The notes below the pieces were generated by a model. That model did not search any database. It saw only the letters and a list, made by a program, of their open reading frames with translations, and was not told the DNA's origin. Made by a program: the position numbers and the translations under genes. From Mesostigma viride (lineage: Eukaryota; Streptophyta; Mesostigmatophyceae; Mesostigmatales; Mesostigmataceae), in assembly GCA_009746045.1 (NCBI GenBank), contig RPFO01001984.1:1-64000 (forward strand): a stretch of 64,000 nt of DNA. Direction: 5' to 3'. Positions 12,161 to 24,335 of this stretch are shown here, in pieces (position 1 is the first letter of the stretch; every line of letters begins with the position of its first letter).

Positions 12161-13102
12161 CCCCCCTTGCACAGCTCATGCGTGCTCAAAAGAAACATGA
12201 CACTCCTTCCTCTCCCCCCTCAATAACTAGGTAGGATAGCCGGGTACAAAACACCCTGGCATACCCCCCTTACACGGCTAACCATGGTGGGGATAAGGAG
12301 GTTCAAACTCAGTACCAGCAAGAAATATGGGGAATCAGGCACCCCCCCTCAAGGAGAAGGTCCTTTCAGGTCAACGGCCAACAAAGGACTAGCTCAACTA
12401 TGACAAAAAACAATGGCCGGCAGGTCATAAAAAATCCGAACTGATTATCAACGAAATCTCGACAAAAGGCGCTCGGCTCATACACCCCCTGGCTCTTGGC
12501 TCTAGGCTCCTTGGCTCGGCGGCTCCTGGCTCAGCGGCTCTTACGGGCTCTCCCGGCACTAGGCTCACGGCACGTGGCTCTCGGGCAGGCACTGGGCGCT
12601 CGACATAAAAAGTCGAGTATAAAAGTCTAGCGGATCAATGCCGCTTGCCATACAAGGCGATATCAGCTCGTAGACTCTGCGAAAATGGGCTCGAAGCCTC
12701 ACGGCTCACTGTGCCAGCAGCGGAATCAGCATCCGGAACAAACAATTTGCTGTCGTCGAAAAAATGAAAAAAGTTGGCTGTCCCCGCCCAGAACCAAACA
12801 CGGACTTCAGGCACCCAGCGTCAACGCTTGCACACCATGCACACTGGCAGCTGCGGGTGTGCTCACGAATCTGTTTTACGCAAATATATGCAGCACACCG
12901 AATCCAGGTCTGCTGGCAGCAACGCCAGCGGCACCAAGTGCTAGCTGCGCTGTCCTCGTAAATGGCTTGGCGGACTACAACGGCCGTGGCCAGACTCGCG
13001 CAAAGGCGAAACTCCAACGAAAGTGCCGGCGATGCAAGCACACCTCGTCCTCGAGGTGGGAAGAAAATAATGCTCGCCAGGCAAAGGCTGAAAGACCATG
13101 AA

Positions 13103-13120
13103 CCATCACCTCCGATACCA
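13103..13120 (-). promoter_or_regulatory. Primer binding site of the TRIM element
   Basis: On the minus strand TGGTATCGGAGGTGATGG abuts the LTR. The first seven bases and the following GAG agree with the usual initiator-Met-tRNA site. The match beyond base 11 is poor, so another tRNA may be the primer. Confidence 0.7.
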
Positions 13121-13646
13121 TGTTTAAAATATGTATAATGCGTTACTTGGTCAACATGATAATTGACGTAATTCATTAGAATTAATTAACGCATATTGGC
13201 AGCACGGCTATGGCATTGCCCTTGCCATCGGGCAGCCATTAGCCTAAATTGCTACATCGTCACTTGCTAGCAAGGAAAAAGAGAGAGAGTTCGTGGAGTT
13301 GCCAACCCTAAAATCATGCACGGTGGCATGGGGTCGGCACTACCCTTGGCGACAATCTAACGGCTGGCACAAATGACAGGTCAGCATCACTAGTGGTGTC
13401 GAATGCATGCATACGGTGCACATTCTAGAAAGTACTGCGCACAGGTGCAGGCGCATCATGACGTGGACATAGGTACGGCCACTCTAATTATCGCCACACA
13501 TATTGCACGCTCAGTGCCGGAATAGGACCATCGGCACTAAATATCTCACTCGCCACTATATAAAATGTGATGCGATAAGTTGGAATAGCACACGGCTAGA
13601 CTACCTAGCATAAATACACGGCAAGAGGTGGGCATAACCTCAGACA
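13121..13646 (-). repeat. LTR (5' LTR in the minus-strand sense), 526 bp
   Basis: Right copy, starting TGTTTAAAATATG and ending CCTCAGACA on the plus strand, followed by CAAAG. It differs from the other LTR mainly by two small deletions and a few base changes. Confidence 0.9.
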
Positions 13647-13651
13647 CAAAG

Positions 13652-14376
13652 CCAGTGAAGGCACGCGCTAGCAGTCAAGAAGGTCATACCAGGAATGTTC
13701 AAGAAACATTCCTGGCTAGACATCAAAGTCATAACGTGAGTCACGCAAGAGCAAGACGAATTTCCTCCGCACCTGCGAATTTCCTCATGGTTAACTATTT
13801 GCGACAGTGTCAGCAGCAGTGCCCGGCAAGTAATCTCGTGCCCCTGCCCAGCTATCGATCAAGGACCGCTGAACTCAACTTTTGTACACACCCATGGACA
13901 TGACAGGGCACATGATGCCAAGCCACGCGCAAGAAAACTGGTGCTCCGCAAAACCACTACCCGACACATAAAACATCCCCAGTCCCCACCGACTATTGCA
14001 CCGTCCCGCCACCCTACGACCCCACCACCCATGAACCACCTGTCCTACCTAGAGACAACTCATCCTGTATGCACAGAAAAAACCCAACGAACGCCTCCAG
14101 CCACAACCAGGTGGCACACCACAAAATCCACGCAGCATAGGTCGCAGCCATACAAAAACGGATCGTCAGATCCACCCCGGACGAGCGCATCTACTCTGCT
14201 TCCTCGACCGCAAATTACGGCTGGGGAGTGCAGCACCACAAGGAGAGCTGTTGATGCAGGTCGCACTGGCCGTGCAAGCCCTGCCTTGCTGGTTCACTCC
14301 CTGCAGGCCATGATGGCGACCGCGATGGAGGCCCTGCATGCTGAAGGAGCATGCTGACGACCGGTCCGCACCGTGC
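13652..14376. other. Intergenic; perfect hairpin with heat-shock-element spacing
   Basis: No gene recognised between the TRIM and the 3' end of the kinase gene. At 13,689-13,715 an 11-bp perfect stem (CCAGGAATGTT / AACATTCCTGG) surrounds a 5-nt loop, and it also reads GAAnnTTCnnGAA, the spacing of a heat-shock element. The 3' untranslated region of the kinase gene should lie at the right end of this stretch. Confidence 0.45.
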
Positions 14377-16306
14377 TCAAAATTTCTGTGAGGTGTCTGC
14401 CAGACGTGACCGAGGGGACTGCGGCAGCTGCGGTAGGAAGGATGTCCCGCGTCCACTGGGCGAGGAAGGCCGTGGCGACACGGCGCCTTCAGCGTCAACC
14501 ATGATCGTGTCGCCATTGCGGCTGATGCGGGAGAGAGAAGAGGACGGCGAGAGGGAGCCGCGGCTGGAGGGGCGCGGGGCGTTGGGAGACAGGGGTGATG
14601 GTGGGGATGCCGTCATGTGCGGTGAGATGGCCCGGCCGGTCATCGGGGACATGCTGCTCAGGCCTGACCCGGTCTTTATGCTGATGGGCGCGACGCTGCG
14701 GGTTGGGAGGGGGGGGAGGAACGGAGAGGGCATAGAAGTGCGGACAAAAGACAGGCAGGCGTGGGGTGGCCGGCGCGGGACAGCATGTGTTGGAAAGGGC
14801 TCTCGGTAAGGGGAACAAGGGTCAAACAGATATGGCGTATTTGACAACAGACTTCTGCAGCCCATTCCGCCAGCCACCCGGGACAAGTATACGCCAGTTG
14901 AGTGCCACGCCACACGAAAGCTCGCGACGAATACGAAACAATACATCAAGATAGCTCAATTTTTGCACTTTCCATCCCTTTCTCCCACACCTCCAACCCA
15001 TTCCTAACGATGCGCCTGGCCCTCCCCACCCACTCATGTCCCCTACCCTTTACCCCCCATCCCTGCCGCACCATACCTGCTGGGCTCCCGCGCCGGCTGC
15101 TGCTGCTGCGCGGTGGTGGACGCAGACGCCAGCATCGAGAGAGTGCTTGAGCCGCTGCCGCGGGAGGGGGGCCCGCCCCCACGCACCTGCGGCGACCCGG
15201 CGCTGCCCATGGAGACCGAGTGGGAGCCACCAAGCGTGCGCTTGGGCGGCTGCGGCTGCGCGGGGGGGGACAGTCCGTCCGCCTGCGCATGCTGGCTGGG
15301 GAGTGGGACGGCGCCGAATTCGGAGATGCTGCCAAAGAGGCGGCCGCCCATGGGTGATCCGCTGGAAACCGATTGGCCCCCTCCGGCCTTGGCGGCCACA
15401 GCGGCACGGCTCACGGCGCGCATGTTGAGCCCCGAGCTGTCCTCCCCCGTGAGGGAGTTGACCGAGGACCCCCGCGACCCATGCAGCTGGTCGAACAGTT
15501 GCATGTCGGCAGCGGACATATACTTGCGCACGAGTGGGTGCTGCAGCATCTGGCGCACGGACATGCGGCTGTCTCGGTTCTTGTCCAGCGACTTCTTGAT
15601 GAAAGAGATGGCGTCCAGGGACAGGTGGAGCGGCCACGTGTCGCCAACGGGCATCTCCGTCCATAGGATCATCGCGCATGTGACCTCCTCCGACTCGACC
15701 TCAAACGGTGGGCGGCCCACCAACAGCTCGTACGTGAGAATACCCACCGCCCAGCAGTCCACCATCTCGTTGTAGTAGCTGCGCGACGGCACGGGCGTCT
15801 CTGACCGCCCGACGGGCATCATGAGCAGCTCCGGGGCCATATAGTCGAGCGTGCCAATACGAGAGACGGGCCTCTCCTTGGACATGTCGATGCAGAGGCC
15901 AAAGTCACCCAGCTTGACGTTGCCGTCGGCTGCGATGAAGATGTTCTCGGGCTTGATGTCGCGGTGGGCAAACCCGTGCGTGTGCAAGTAGTCAAGAGCC
16001 TTGAGCAGCGGGATGAGCACAACCTGCACCATGTGCTTCTCCTTGAGACGGCCGCCGGAGGCGTCCAGCTGACGCAGCAGGTCGCCGCGCGGGCAGTACT
16101 CGAGCACCATGTAGATGCATTTCTCGTCGAAGAACATTCCCAGGAGCTGGCACACGCACGGGTGGCCGCTGAGGGAACACGGCCAGGGCGGTGGTGGTGG
16201 CAAGAGCGCGACAGGAAAAGTGGAATTGAGATCCAAAACACAGGTTACAAAGCCCCCAAAAGCAGGCAAGGAAGGTACCGGAAGGCGGAACACACACATA
16301 CACACA

Positions 16307-16360
<54 letters not shown>

Positions 16361-18535
16361 GTTTGGCAGCAGAAACCAAGCATGCTCCCCCCCAAGTTGC
16401 CGGGGTTGACGGGCCACTGTGACAACTGCCACCCTGGCAACCACATTTGCCAGCAGTTGGGCACTAGCCCCGCCGGCATGAAGAAAATATGCTGCAAAAC
16501 AGACCAAAGCCAACCGTGATGTCTGGTAATGGGAGAAGCACAAACTTGCCCAGGAGGCTGCTGCCAAGGCCACCCACAGCAGCCCGACCCCGCCGGCTTC
16601 AGCGTCCGGAGCGCAGCCAGCAGGGGGCTCGGACTTGTTCCGTTTTACACTCCTGGCTAGACTTCCACGGTTGCTCGCTCGACCCTGCCCTCATCCACCC
16701 TGATTTTGCCTATCCGCGGCAGTAGAGCCGAGCAGGGTGGGGCGACAGGGCCCGCACGTCTAGCCAGGGCAGCCGCCCCCCTTATATGCCTGGCTTGATT
16801 GCCTGCATTGCCAGCCTTGCCTTGCTCGTGACCAGCTGCCATTTATCTGCCATGCCATGCCACGCGCAGCACCTTCCCCTTCCCCCTCCCCTGCCCCACC
16901 AGTCCATGCCTCTCCCGCGCCACACCCTGTGTCGCATGCCCACTTACGCCATCAGCCGCATGGCGCGGATCTCCCTTGACACCTGGCGCTCGTTCATCTT
17001 TGTCATCTTGCTGCGGTAGTAGACCTTGAGCGCGACCGGGGTGCCCGTGGCCGCGCACTCGCCCACGTAGACCAGCGATGTGCGCCCGCTCCCGATCTCC
17101 CGGTAGTTGCGGAACTCGGTGATGCTGCGCCAGCGGCCGCTCGCCTCGGGGAACGGCATGTCCTGGGGGGGGGCAGGGGAAGGGTAACGATGTCGCGGGC
17201 AGGATAGAGATGCGGTGGGATGGGGGGTGGGGTTAGTGGGTCAGGAGGGGCGATATGAGGTGAGGGTAGTGGGAGGGGGGGGGGGGGGGGGGGGGGGCAG
17301 GGTGGCACGATATGAGGTGGGGACGTGTGCGGGCAGGTGGGGAGGAAGGGAGAGGAGCGGAAAGAAGGCCATGGGCCATGGGTCCTGATAGAGGAGCACA
17401 GAGCTCCTTGGACTCCCAATGTGGCATGCAGATAGTGAGCAGAGGATCAAAGAAGGAATGATCACACGCTGTTGGCATTTTTTCCATGTGTCATCAACCA
17501 TGCGTCATCAACCATGCGCAATGAACCATGAATGGACACAGAGCCTTCTCATGAAGACCCAGTTGGAGTCACAAAGCATTGCATCTTCATCCTATGGGCG
17601 AGGCAGGTGGCAGGCGATCGCTAATGCGTGAAGGGGCAAAGGGCCAAGCGGCATGGATTGTCGGCTACAGGCCATGGGAGGCACAACCGGGAGGGCAGAT
17701 TGCACAGCCATGCCAGCCTTGAAAGACTTACTCCAAAACATGCCCCCGCCACATCCCAGATGGTGCAGTCCATCTCACGGAGAACACGCACTAACCGCAT
17801 GCTAACAAGCTTTGCGATCTATGCATTGTCTGCCAATTCTTGTCAAGTCATTTTCTTCCCGACCCATCACAAACTTGCATTTGTAACCGGAAAAAAGCTA
17901 GTGGATCAGCGGGCTGTGAGTGGCTGGGCGATAACAAGCATGCAAGCAAGGGATGCAACAAAAGGAAAAGAATGGGAGTAAAATGCCCCGCTTCTCTGCT
18001 CCGCCAACACTAGACAACCCTCCGACACACCACTCCCTGCCCCCCTGCTCCCCGTGGCCAGGCCCTCCCAGCCGCTTCCCCCCCACCCCCATTTCGTTAT
18101 TTTCTTCCCCAATTCGTATCAATGAGACAACCAAGCGCTTGCCAGAAATCTGGAGAATCTGGATCATGGTAGCTCGAGCCTGACGTTATCTTATCGGCGT
18201 TTTCGAGTCGTTCAGGATGATGAATATGAATGGAGATGGAAATGTGAAACCTTGTTCACTGAAATCATGGCTGGCTAACGCTAAGAGAGACTAGATGACC
18301 TAGACGGTGGGGATGGACACATCTTGCTTGATCAGGGCGTGCGAATAGTTTTCTTGCCAAACACAGCTTGCCAAGAGCGGCACCGCAACTCACGATTTTG
18401 GATATTTCGTTCTCGCCGGGAAGTGTGGTGATGTCGGGTCGCGCGTGCACCGCCGCCGCGTCCGTTTCTGCACGCGACGCGAACGATACGAGCAAGCACC
18501 TGTCTCGTTCAATGTGCAGGCACATGCCATCGGCC
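14377..18535 (-). CDS. Aurora-like Ser/Thr protein kinase (at least four exons)
   Basis: Minus-strand exons 18,535-18,394, 17,162-16,948, 16,168-15,077 and 14,695-14,377 join in phase through GT-AG introns, giving at least 588 residues. The kinase domain shows the Gly loop (GSGRTSLVYVGE), Lys in VALKVYYRSK, HRDIKPENIF, DFG in KLGDFGLC and GTLDYMAPE; all catalytic residues are present. The layout, especially ERPVSRIGTLDYMAPE, is that of algal Aurora-like kinases, whose Chlamydomonas member CALK acts in flagellar disassembly; a role here is inference. A Ser/Pro-rich tail of about 240 residues follows, with no recognised domain. The intron after the Gly-loop exon carries a CA microsatellite. The 18.4-kb exon is inferred from a perfect GTGAGT donor and phase. 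A simpler model starts at the methionine at 17,159. Confidence 0.82.
16291..16354. repeat. (CA)n microsatellite in a kinase intron
   Basis: Near-perfect CA repeat of about 64 bp with two early interruptions (ATA, AAA). It lies in the intron between the ATP-binding exon and the main kinase exon. Confidence 0.95.
18117..18180 (+). repeat. Copy of dispersed 'GAGACAACCAGC' motif, about 60 bp
   Basis: TATCAATGAGACAACCAAGC, then CCAGAAATCTGGAGAATC and ATCATGGTAGCTCGAGCC. It is one of the two longest copies, the other being at 48,871. It lies in the intron upstream of the kinase ATP-binding exon, on the opposite strand. Confidence 0.6.
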
Positions 18536-21500
18536 CTGGGCAGGGGCACCATGCAGGGTGGGAGAGGCGATCAGCCCCGTGCACACCAAGGGGCAAGGTT
18601 GACTGATTCTAGAACAGCGAGCAGGCCACCGACCAGAGCATCCAAGCGCATCCCCAGATGTGATGGCGCTCCCTGATGCCACGCAGGAGCCAGTGCGGCA
18701 TTTGCAGCCATCGCATGGCGTGGACGGGGGGGGCCACCCACTGGGCTGCTGATAAGACCCCCCCCCCCCCACCCCCCATTGAGATTGCTGGTGAGTCCAC
18801 CAAGCGTGACGGAGGAGAGAAGGGTGAGCGCCGGCTGTCACCTTGACTTTTGTGGTGAACACGATGGCCACAAATGAACCCATCAAACACCGCCGAGCAG
18901 CTCAACGAATTGCACTGCCCTTGCCATGGCAAGCCAAGGCCCCCGCACCCATGTCGCCAGCACCAGATCGCAAAACCACCCTTTTGCTGCGCCTGCTGCC
19001 ACGCGCACTTGTGGGCGGGGCCACCACGCCCAGCCTCAATGGCCAACTGAACACCGGGCAGCGCTACTGGGAACAGCCAGCCGAGCCACCCCTTCCTAGG
19101 TGTACCGACCCCCATGCGAGGGGCTATATAGCGCGTGGGGAGGCACCGGTGGGTTCCCCTAGGAGTTGATTGAGCTGTGGATATCCAAGCTTACGGCACG
19201 CCCACACCGTGGCGCGTGTTCCTCAGCCGCCGGTGCCAAGGGGAACAGCGGCACGGAGCGAGGCACGGGGCACTGCTGCCGCTCCCTGCCATCCCACCGC
19301 GTGCGAGTGCTTGATGGGCCAACTCACAGGCCGCGGACTCATGCGAGAGTGCAAGAGACAGCAGACTCTTGTCAATCGGCTCCCCAAGCAGGCGGGATCA
19401 CGAGCGATGAGGGCATTGGGGGGGGGGGGGGGGGGGGGGGGGCGGGGGTAAGGGGGGGACGGGGGGAGGTGGATGGTGAGGGGCCGGGGAGTGGGTGGGG
19501 GGTGACTTGAACGTAAGGAGGTGGCAGGCATTTTAGTGCGTACACAGGAAGTGCAGCAAGGGCCTGGACAATTTTCCGGAGGACGTGCGGAGGGTGGGTG
19601 CAAAGCACAACAACGGAGGGGGGGAAGAGTGGCTTCCAGGGTCGATCGATCGTGTGGGCAGTATGCCTGTAAGGCAAGAGGGTGCGTCATCAACCAGCTG
19701 CGAACAATCCACCAGTAGACCACCGCCGCAGCCAATGCCACCAACACCCGAGGCATGCCAAGGAGACCCAATATGCGGGGGGGCGCGGGGGGGGGGGGGG
19801 GGGGGGGGGGGGTACATGTGCATCTGTGAGGTGGAGCATTCATTCCTTCCAGCCAGGCCCATGTGGAGGTGACCAGGTAGAGACAATCACGTACGCATGG
19901 CATGGATCAGCGCCGCCGCCGACAGCGTGGGCACACCGATGCCTTCCTTCCCGACCTGGGGCCCACCCACCCCGCCGGCGCCGGTGGAATAGGAGATTGC
20001 CATGTGGCGGTGTGGCACTGGGGCAGGTGCTTGGTCCCCCGACACCCCATTGGCCGTTGCATTTCCTACAGGTGAGGTGGGTGTCAGTCGCGAGGTGAAC
20101 TCTGCCTGGCCTTGATTAGGGGTCACCACAGATGCTGACGCAAAGACTCTGCGATACGGCACAGGAGGCAGGAAAATCGCAGAGTGCGATCGCAGTTGTC
20201 AAGCCGAGTAGCAAACCGCACTGTATTCGTCCATTCCGCATCAGAGGAGCCAAATACATCGCCTGTTCATCCATTCTGGAACTATTGATGCACGAATCAA
20301 CGTGCGGAGTACCAAAGTAGCCGATACCTGGCGGCTTCTAAACCACGATAACTTCCAGACGACAAATCGAAGATACATACATGAAAAATGCACCAAGAAT
20401 TGCAGCCGAAAAGTCGGACCAAGTCACCCTCGCGATCACTGCGTAATTTTCTTACCGCTTTCTTCCCTGCGCCTCTGCCACTTCATCCTGCTCTTTCTGC
20501 TTTGACTTGGATGATAAAATAGGCAACCCCTTTAGGTCCATTTGAAGCTTCTTCAACCAGCTCGGCGGGCTCGGCATCACGCCGGTTTGATCCGCCTCTG
20601 TTGATGAGGCTTAAACAGGGTTAGCTGGATTTCCCCCTCGCCACGCACCGCAGGCTGTCTAAACCTTGGTCCGAGAGCTAGCCATGTCTACATACAACCA
20701 TCTTGCGCAGTCTAGGCCACCGAAATTAAAATGCTGCAAACCCGAATTAATAGAGATGACCTCAGCTTCGGGGCGCCAATTCTAACCCTAGCGCCAACCC
20801 GGCAATTTGTCTGCTAACGACCCGGCTAACCTAAAGCTAGCACGATGGCGAAGAAGCGCCATTACGCGGTTATAAAATCCCACATTAAATGTAAGAAAAA
20901 ATTCTTCTTCTTAATTCTTTATTCCAGGATCAACCGCCATCTCTTTCTGGGTTGGCATTCCTTGTCCCCCGCCTCCGCCATGGCGATTGGGAAAACCTGC
21001 TCGAACAGCCTGTATGGTATCAGGTATGGTTGTGTTAACCTGCTCGTATGGTATCAGGTAAAGGTGCTTTGGGAGCCGACACGGTGTTCCGGCCTTGCAC
21101 GGCGCGGCCGTTTCCCTGGCCAAATCTGGACAACACCCATATTAAGCGCGGATATCTTGTACATGAGCTAATTGAGCTTACACGCAGGTCAGTGTACGAC
21201 ATCCGTACAGTTTGGTCGTCCACGCGTAGCGGAAATCGTCATTCCTGGATAGCTTGTTATTGGTAGGTTTTGGTAAAACGGGTGCTCACCTATCAGAGCG
21301 TGGTACGGGGCGCCAGATGTGCACAATAACAACAAGGTACGCAGTATCATGCTGAAAGCCTGAAACAAGGAAGTCTGGTCGGCCAAAGATCCTTCAAGTA
21401 AGGGGTCGCAAGGTGGACCCACAGGACGCGCAAGATGTCAGCGTCAGCGTCACGTGTCATTTCCATGGAAATGTTTTTTTTTTTCCCCACTGTAAGTCTA

Positions 21501-23415
21501 CGACGTCCTGCGTCACGTGTTATTATTCTGTACCCCCCCCCGAGATTGCGCTGACCTCGCAAACTCGCAATCCTGGAACAAGGTCTGGTTAGTTGTATCC
21601 CACGCCGCACATGAGAGTCTTACTAGTGGCCGAACAGGTAATGTGACTAATGTCCGCCAGGCCGCCAGCTCATGGCGAAGTTGAAATTACTGTGCTTTTG
21701 GCAAGGCTTGTCAAAAAAACTGAACGCGAGCTTGATCTCGATTGTTACCGGTAAGGCAGATTCTGAATATCTCTGAATTTAAAATCGTATATCTGAATTT
21801 CAAGTCGTGTTTTTTTGGATGTTTTAGCCGTACTGTACATTACTTACCATTTCTGTTCAGCTCAGTTCTGTTCATCTCGGTTCAGTACAGCTGGAACCCC
21901 CGCCGGTACTGTCCAGTCTGCTTCGGCATGAACGGGGGAGTCGCTTCAATAACTGAAGTTGCTGAAGAGAAATGTTAAGGTCTCGTAAAGCGCGTTTACT
22001 TGGTGGAGCACAACTTCAGCTGACATGCCACGTCTACCCGCCTTCCCGGAGATAAGTCAGCAGCATATCCTCACTGAGTTCAGACTGAGATCCCGACTTT
22101 CCCGACTACCTACAGTCATTCCCGCGTTAAGTTACGATCGCCGCCAAATTATCGTCGTAACTTGACGCGGGAACGTAATTTAACGGTAGAATTAGGCTAG
22201 CAGCCCACCCCCTCCTACTCTGACGGACTTATTACATACGGCATTCGACAGCTCTCGTCAAGCCCGATTCAGCTGCAAGCATCAAGGGCGCTCAAAGTAC
22301 GGGATCTCGTACCATTTCTGGATGCGGCGAGGCTGGGCGCTGCGGGATGCTCAGGTGACAGGCTGATAGGGAGGATGCGCAGCAGCAACTTCGCTTGTTC
22401 ACCTCAGTTCAGATCCGGCTGAACTGTTTATCCTGCCGAAGCCTGGGGCCAGTTATTAGTTATGTTCTGCGACGCAGTGTTCTGTAATCTGTATTCCGGA
22501 AATCCGGGTTCCCTGGCCCCTGCCGAGCTCGGCCTAATTACCACTAATAAATAGTTGGATAAGTAGAGCATTCAGCATGGCCTATTCAGCTATCTATACA
22601 AACTGTAAACTCACAATCATAGTTAGATAGAGTCGTCTCACTTATTAGCTATCAGCATAGCGGGTCCCCTTCCTATTCCGGAGTCCGGACTATTGGGCCA
22701 AAAACTTAAAACTCGAGGAAGTAATTAGGAACGTACATGTATGTATCTCCTGGCATCATAACGCAGTCCAAAACCGATGAATGACAGATGAACACTGTCT
22801 ACACTTGTATCCTGGCATCAACAAGTAATAACTAACATGTAAATCAGAAATTTAGTTGGTTTTTTCCATACCCTACATCAATGTCACTATGTCAGGATGA
22901 CATAACTCCTGGCCGCATCAGAAAAATACAGAGTAGCGAGCGACGGGCTCGGCGATGGCAGGGTACCACGTAATGACCAACCCGTTTCGACGTTGTATTT
23001 GAAACTTTCTAACGTTGCGCATAATTTTGCGAACAGATTGCGACATGCGACAGGGACCTTGCTCTACACTCGGAATCGTGACTGTGCCTTGTATGACGTG
23101 CGATTCAAGTCACGATTGGTGGTTCATTCGCAAAATAAAATTGGTGGCAACTTTTGCTGAATTAGCAGGGAAACTCGGACAGCACGCAAGTTTTTAAAAG
23201 ATAAGGATGTCCGCTAAGCTTGCGCAGAGAACCGGCCGCCGAGTCTTTTTTATGTCGACGATGTTGGCAAATACAAACCAGGGATAGATAGTCTTAGCAG
23301 TACTTGGAGAGGTGCCCGGTTGTTTAGCCCTCGTGCTTACACGATGGTCTTTAAGGTATCTTGGTAGTTACCCTGACGGTAGCAAATATCTCTCCACGGT
23401 TAGCTGTTAGAAAGC
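18536..23415. other. Long intergenic region, no recognised gene; G/C homopolymer runs
   Basis: Apart from the candidate exon near 20 kb, I support no gene here. Long poly-G runs occur at about 19,420-19,442 and 19,790-19,812 and a poly-C run near 18,760; a comparable G run lies upstream of the kinase exon at about 17,277-17,297. An inverted repeat sits at 22,121-22,171 (stem CCCGCGTTAAGTTACGA, one mismatch). From about 20,500 the sequence becomes AT-richer and probably includes the divergent promoters of the kinase (-) and VPS39 (+) genes. Confidence 0.5.
19894..20150 (-). other. Possible 5' exon of the kinase gene
   Basis: A minus-strand open stretch with protein-like composition (VFASASVVTPNQGQAEF ... 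PQVGKEGIGVPTLSAAALIHA) ends at overlapping donors GTACGTGATT. Using AC|GTGATT it joins in frame to the exon at 18,535. Its own 3' splice site could be any of three CAG sites between 20,090 and 20,150. It could also be chance or a separate gene. Confidence 0.3.
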
Positions 23416-23898
23416 ATGGGACACTCCGCTTTCCAGTTTTCCCAGCTGCTGGCGGATTTCCCGCTTAAAATTGATTCCTTGACTAGCTGGGGAAGCGACA
23501 AACTGGTTGCGGGCTGCTCCGAAGGTGCCCTTATAATTTTGGGACCAGAACCTGGGAAAAGCGGTACGGATAATTGGCTGCTCCACTGTTTCCTGGCAAC
23601 TAGTTTATCAACTCAGCCAGTGGCCTACGTCGTTCGATCTTTCTGCGCCTTGCTTGTACGCAGTGGAAACCAGGCACCTCGTGGAGGAATATGCTCACAC
23701 CATCACTGTCAATTGAGTGGTTTGCTGACCTTCCATCGCATGGTTGTCGAGTAATGCCCTGACTGTGACATAGACGTAACCATCTAATACCACAAAGGCG
23801 CAGCATTTGGTTTGTATAGACTATGTGCGCATTCCTGAGGATCAATGGGTTCATTTTCCCAATCACCGTTTGTAGATACTGCACTGGTGAGAGCGCGC

Positions 23899-23979
<81 letters not shown>

Positions 23980-24303
23980 TGTGTGCATGTGTGTCGCCAG
24001 CCCAGGCCTTGTACTCGGCCAAGTTTCAGGGTATGACATTGTGTGTGCTTGCCTTGGGTGGTGCCGCCTGTTTTTTTATCACACACGTGCATGTGCACGT
24101 GCATACGTACACTTTCCTCCTCTAGTAAGTTTCTGCATGTAGTGATGTAGTATGCATTAAATGTCATTGTCAATGAACACATCTGCGCACACAGCTGTGT
24201 ACATGCTTCACACACACTCATGCACATGCACATGCACATGCACATGCACATGCACATGCACATGCACATGCACACACACACACACTCTCTCTCTCTCTCA
24301 GTC

Positions 24304-24335
<32 letters not shown>

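Larger units (their letters stand above)
11627..13646 (-). mobile_element. Complete short LTR retrotransposon (TRIM type)
   Basis: Two nearly identical direct repeats (11,627-12,160 and 13,121-13,646) flank about 960 bp. Each repeat starts TG and ends CA. CAAAG precedes the left repeat (11,622-11,626) and follows the right one (13,647-13,651), a perfect 5-bp target duplication. Read on the minus strand, TGGTATCGGAG directly follows the first LTR and resembles the Met-tRNA primer site TGGTATCAGAG, while AAGGGGGG lies just before the second LTR as a polypurine tract. The LTRs differ by a few substitutions and two small indels, so insertion was recent. The inside has no gag or pol, so mobility must depend on a partner element. 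Confidence 0.9.

Noticed and set aside
11627-13646. TRIM element in plus orientation
   Set aside because: No tRNA-like primer site follows the left LTR on the plus strand, whereas both primer site and polypurine tract fit the minus strand.
15113-15775. Plus-strand 220-codon open frame
   Set aside because: It is antisense to the main kinase exon, which carries clear catalytic motifs.
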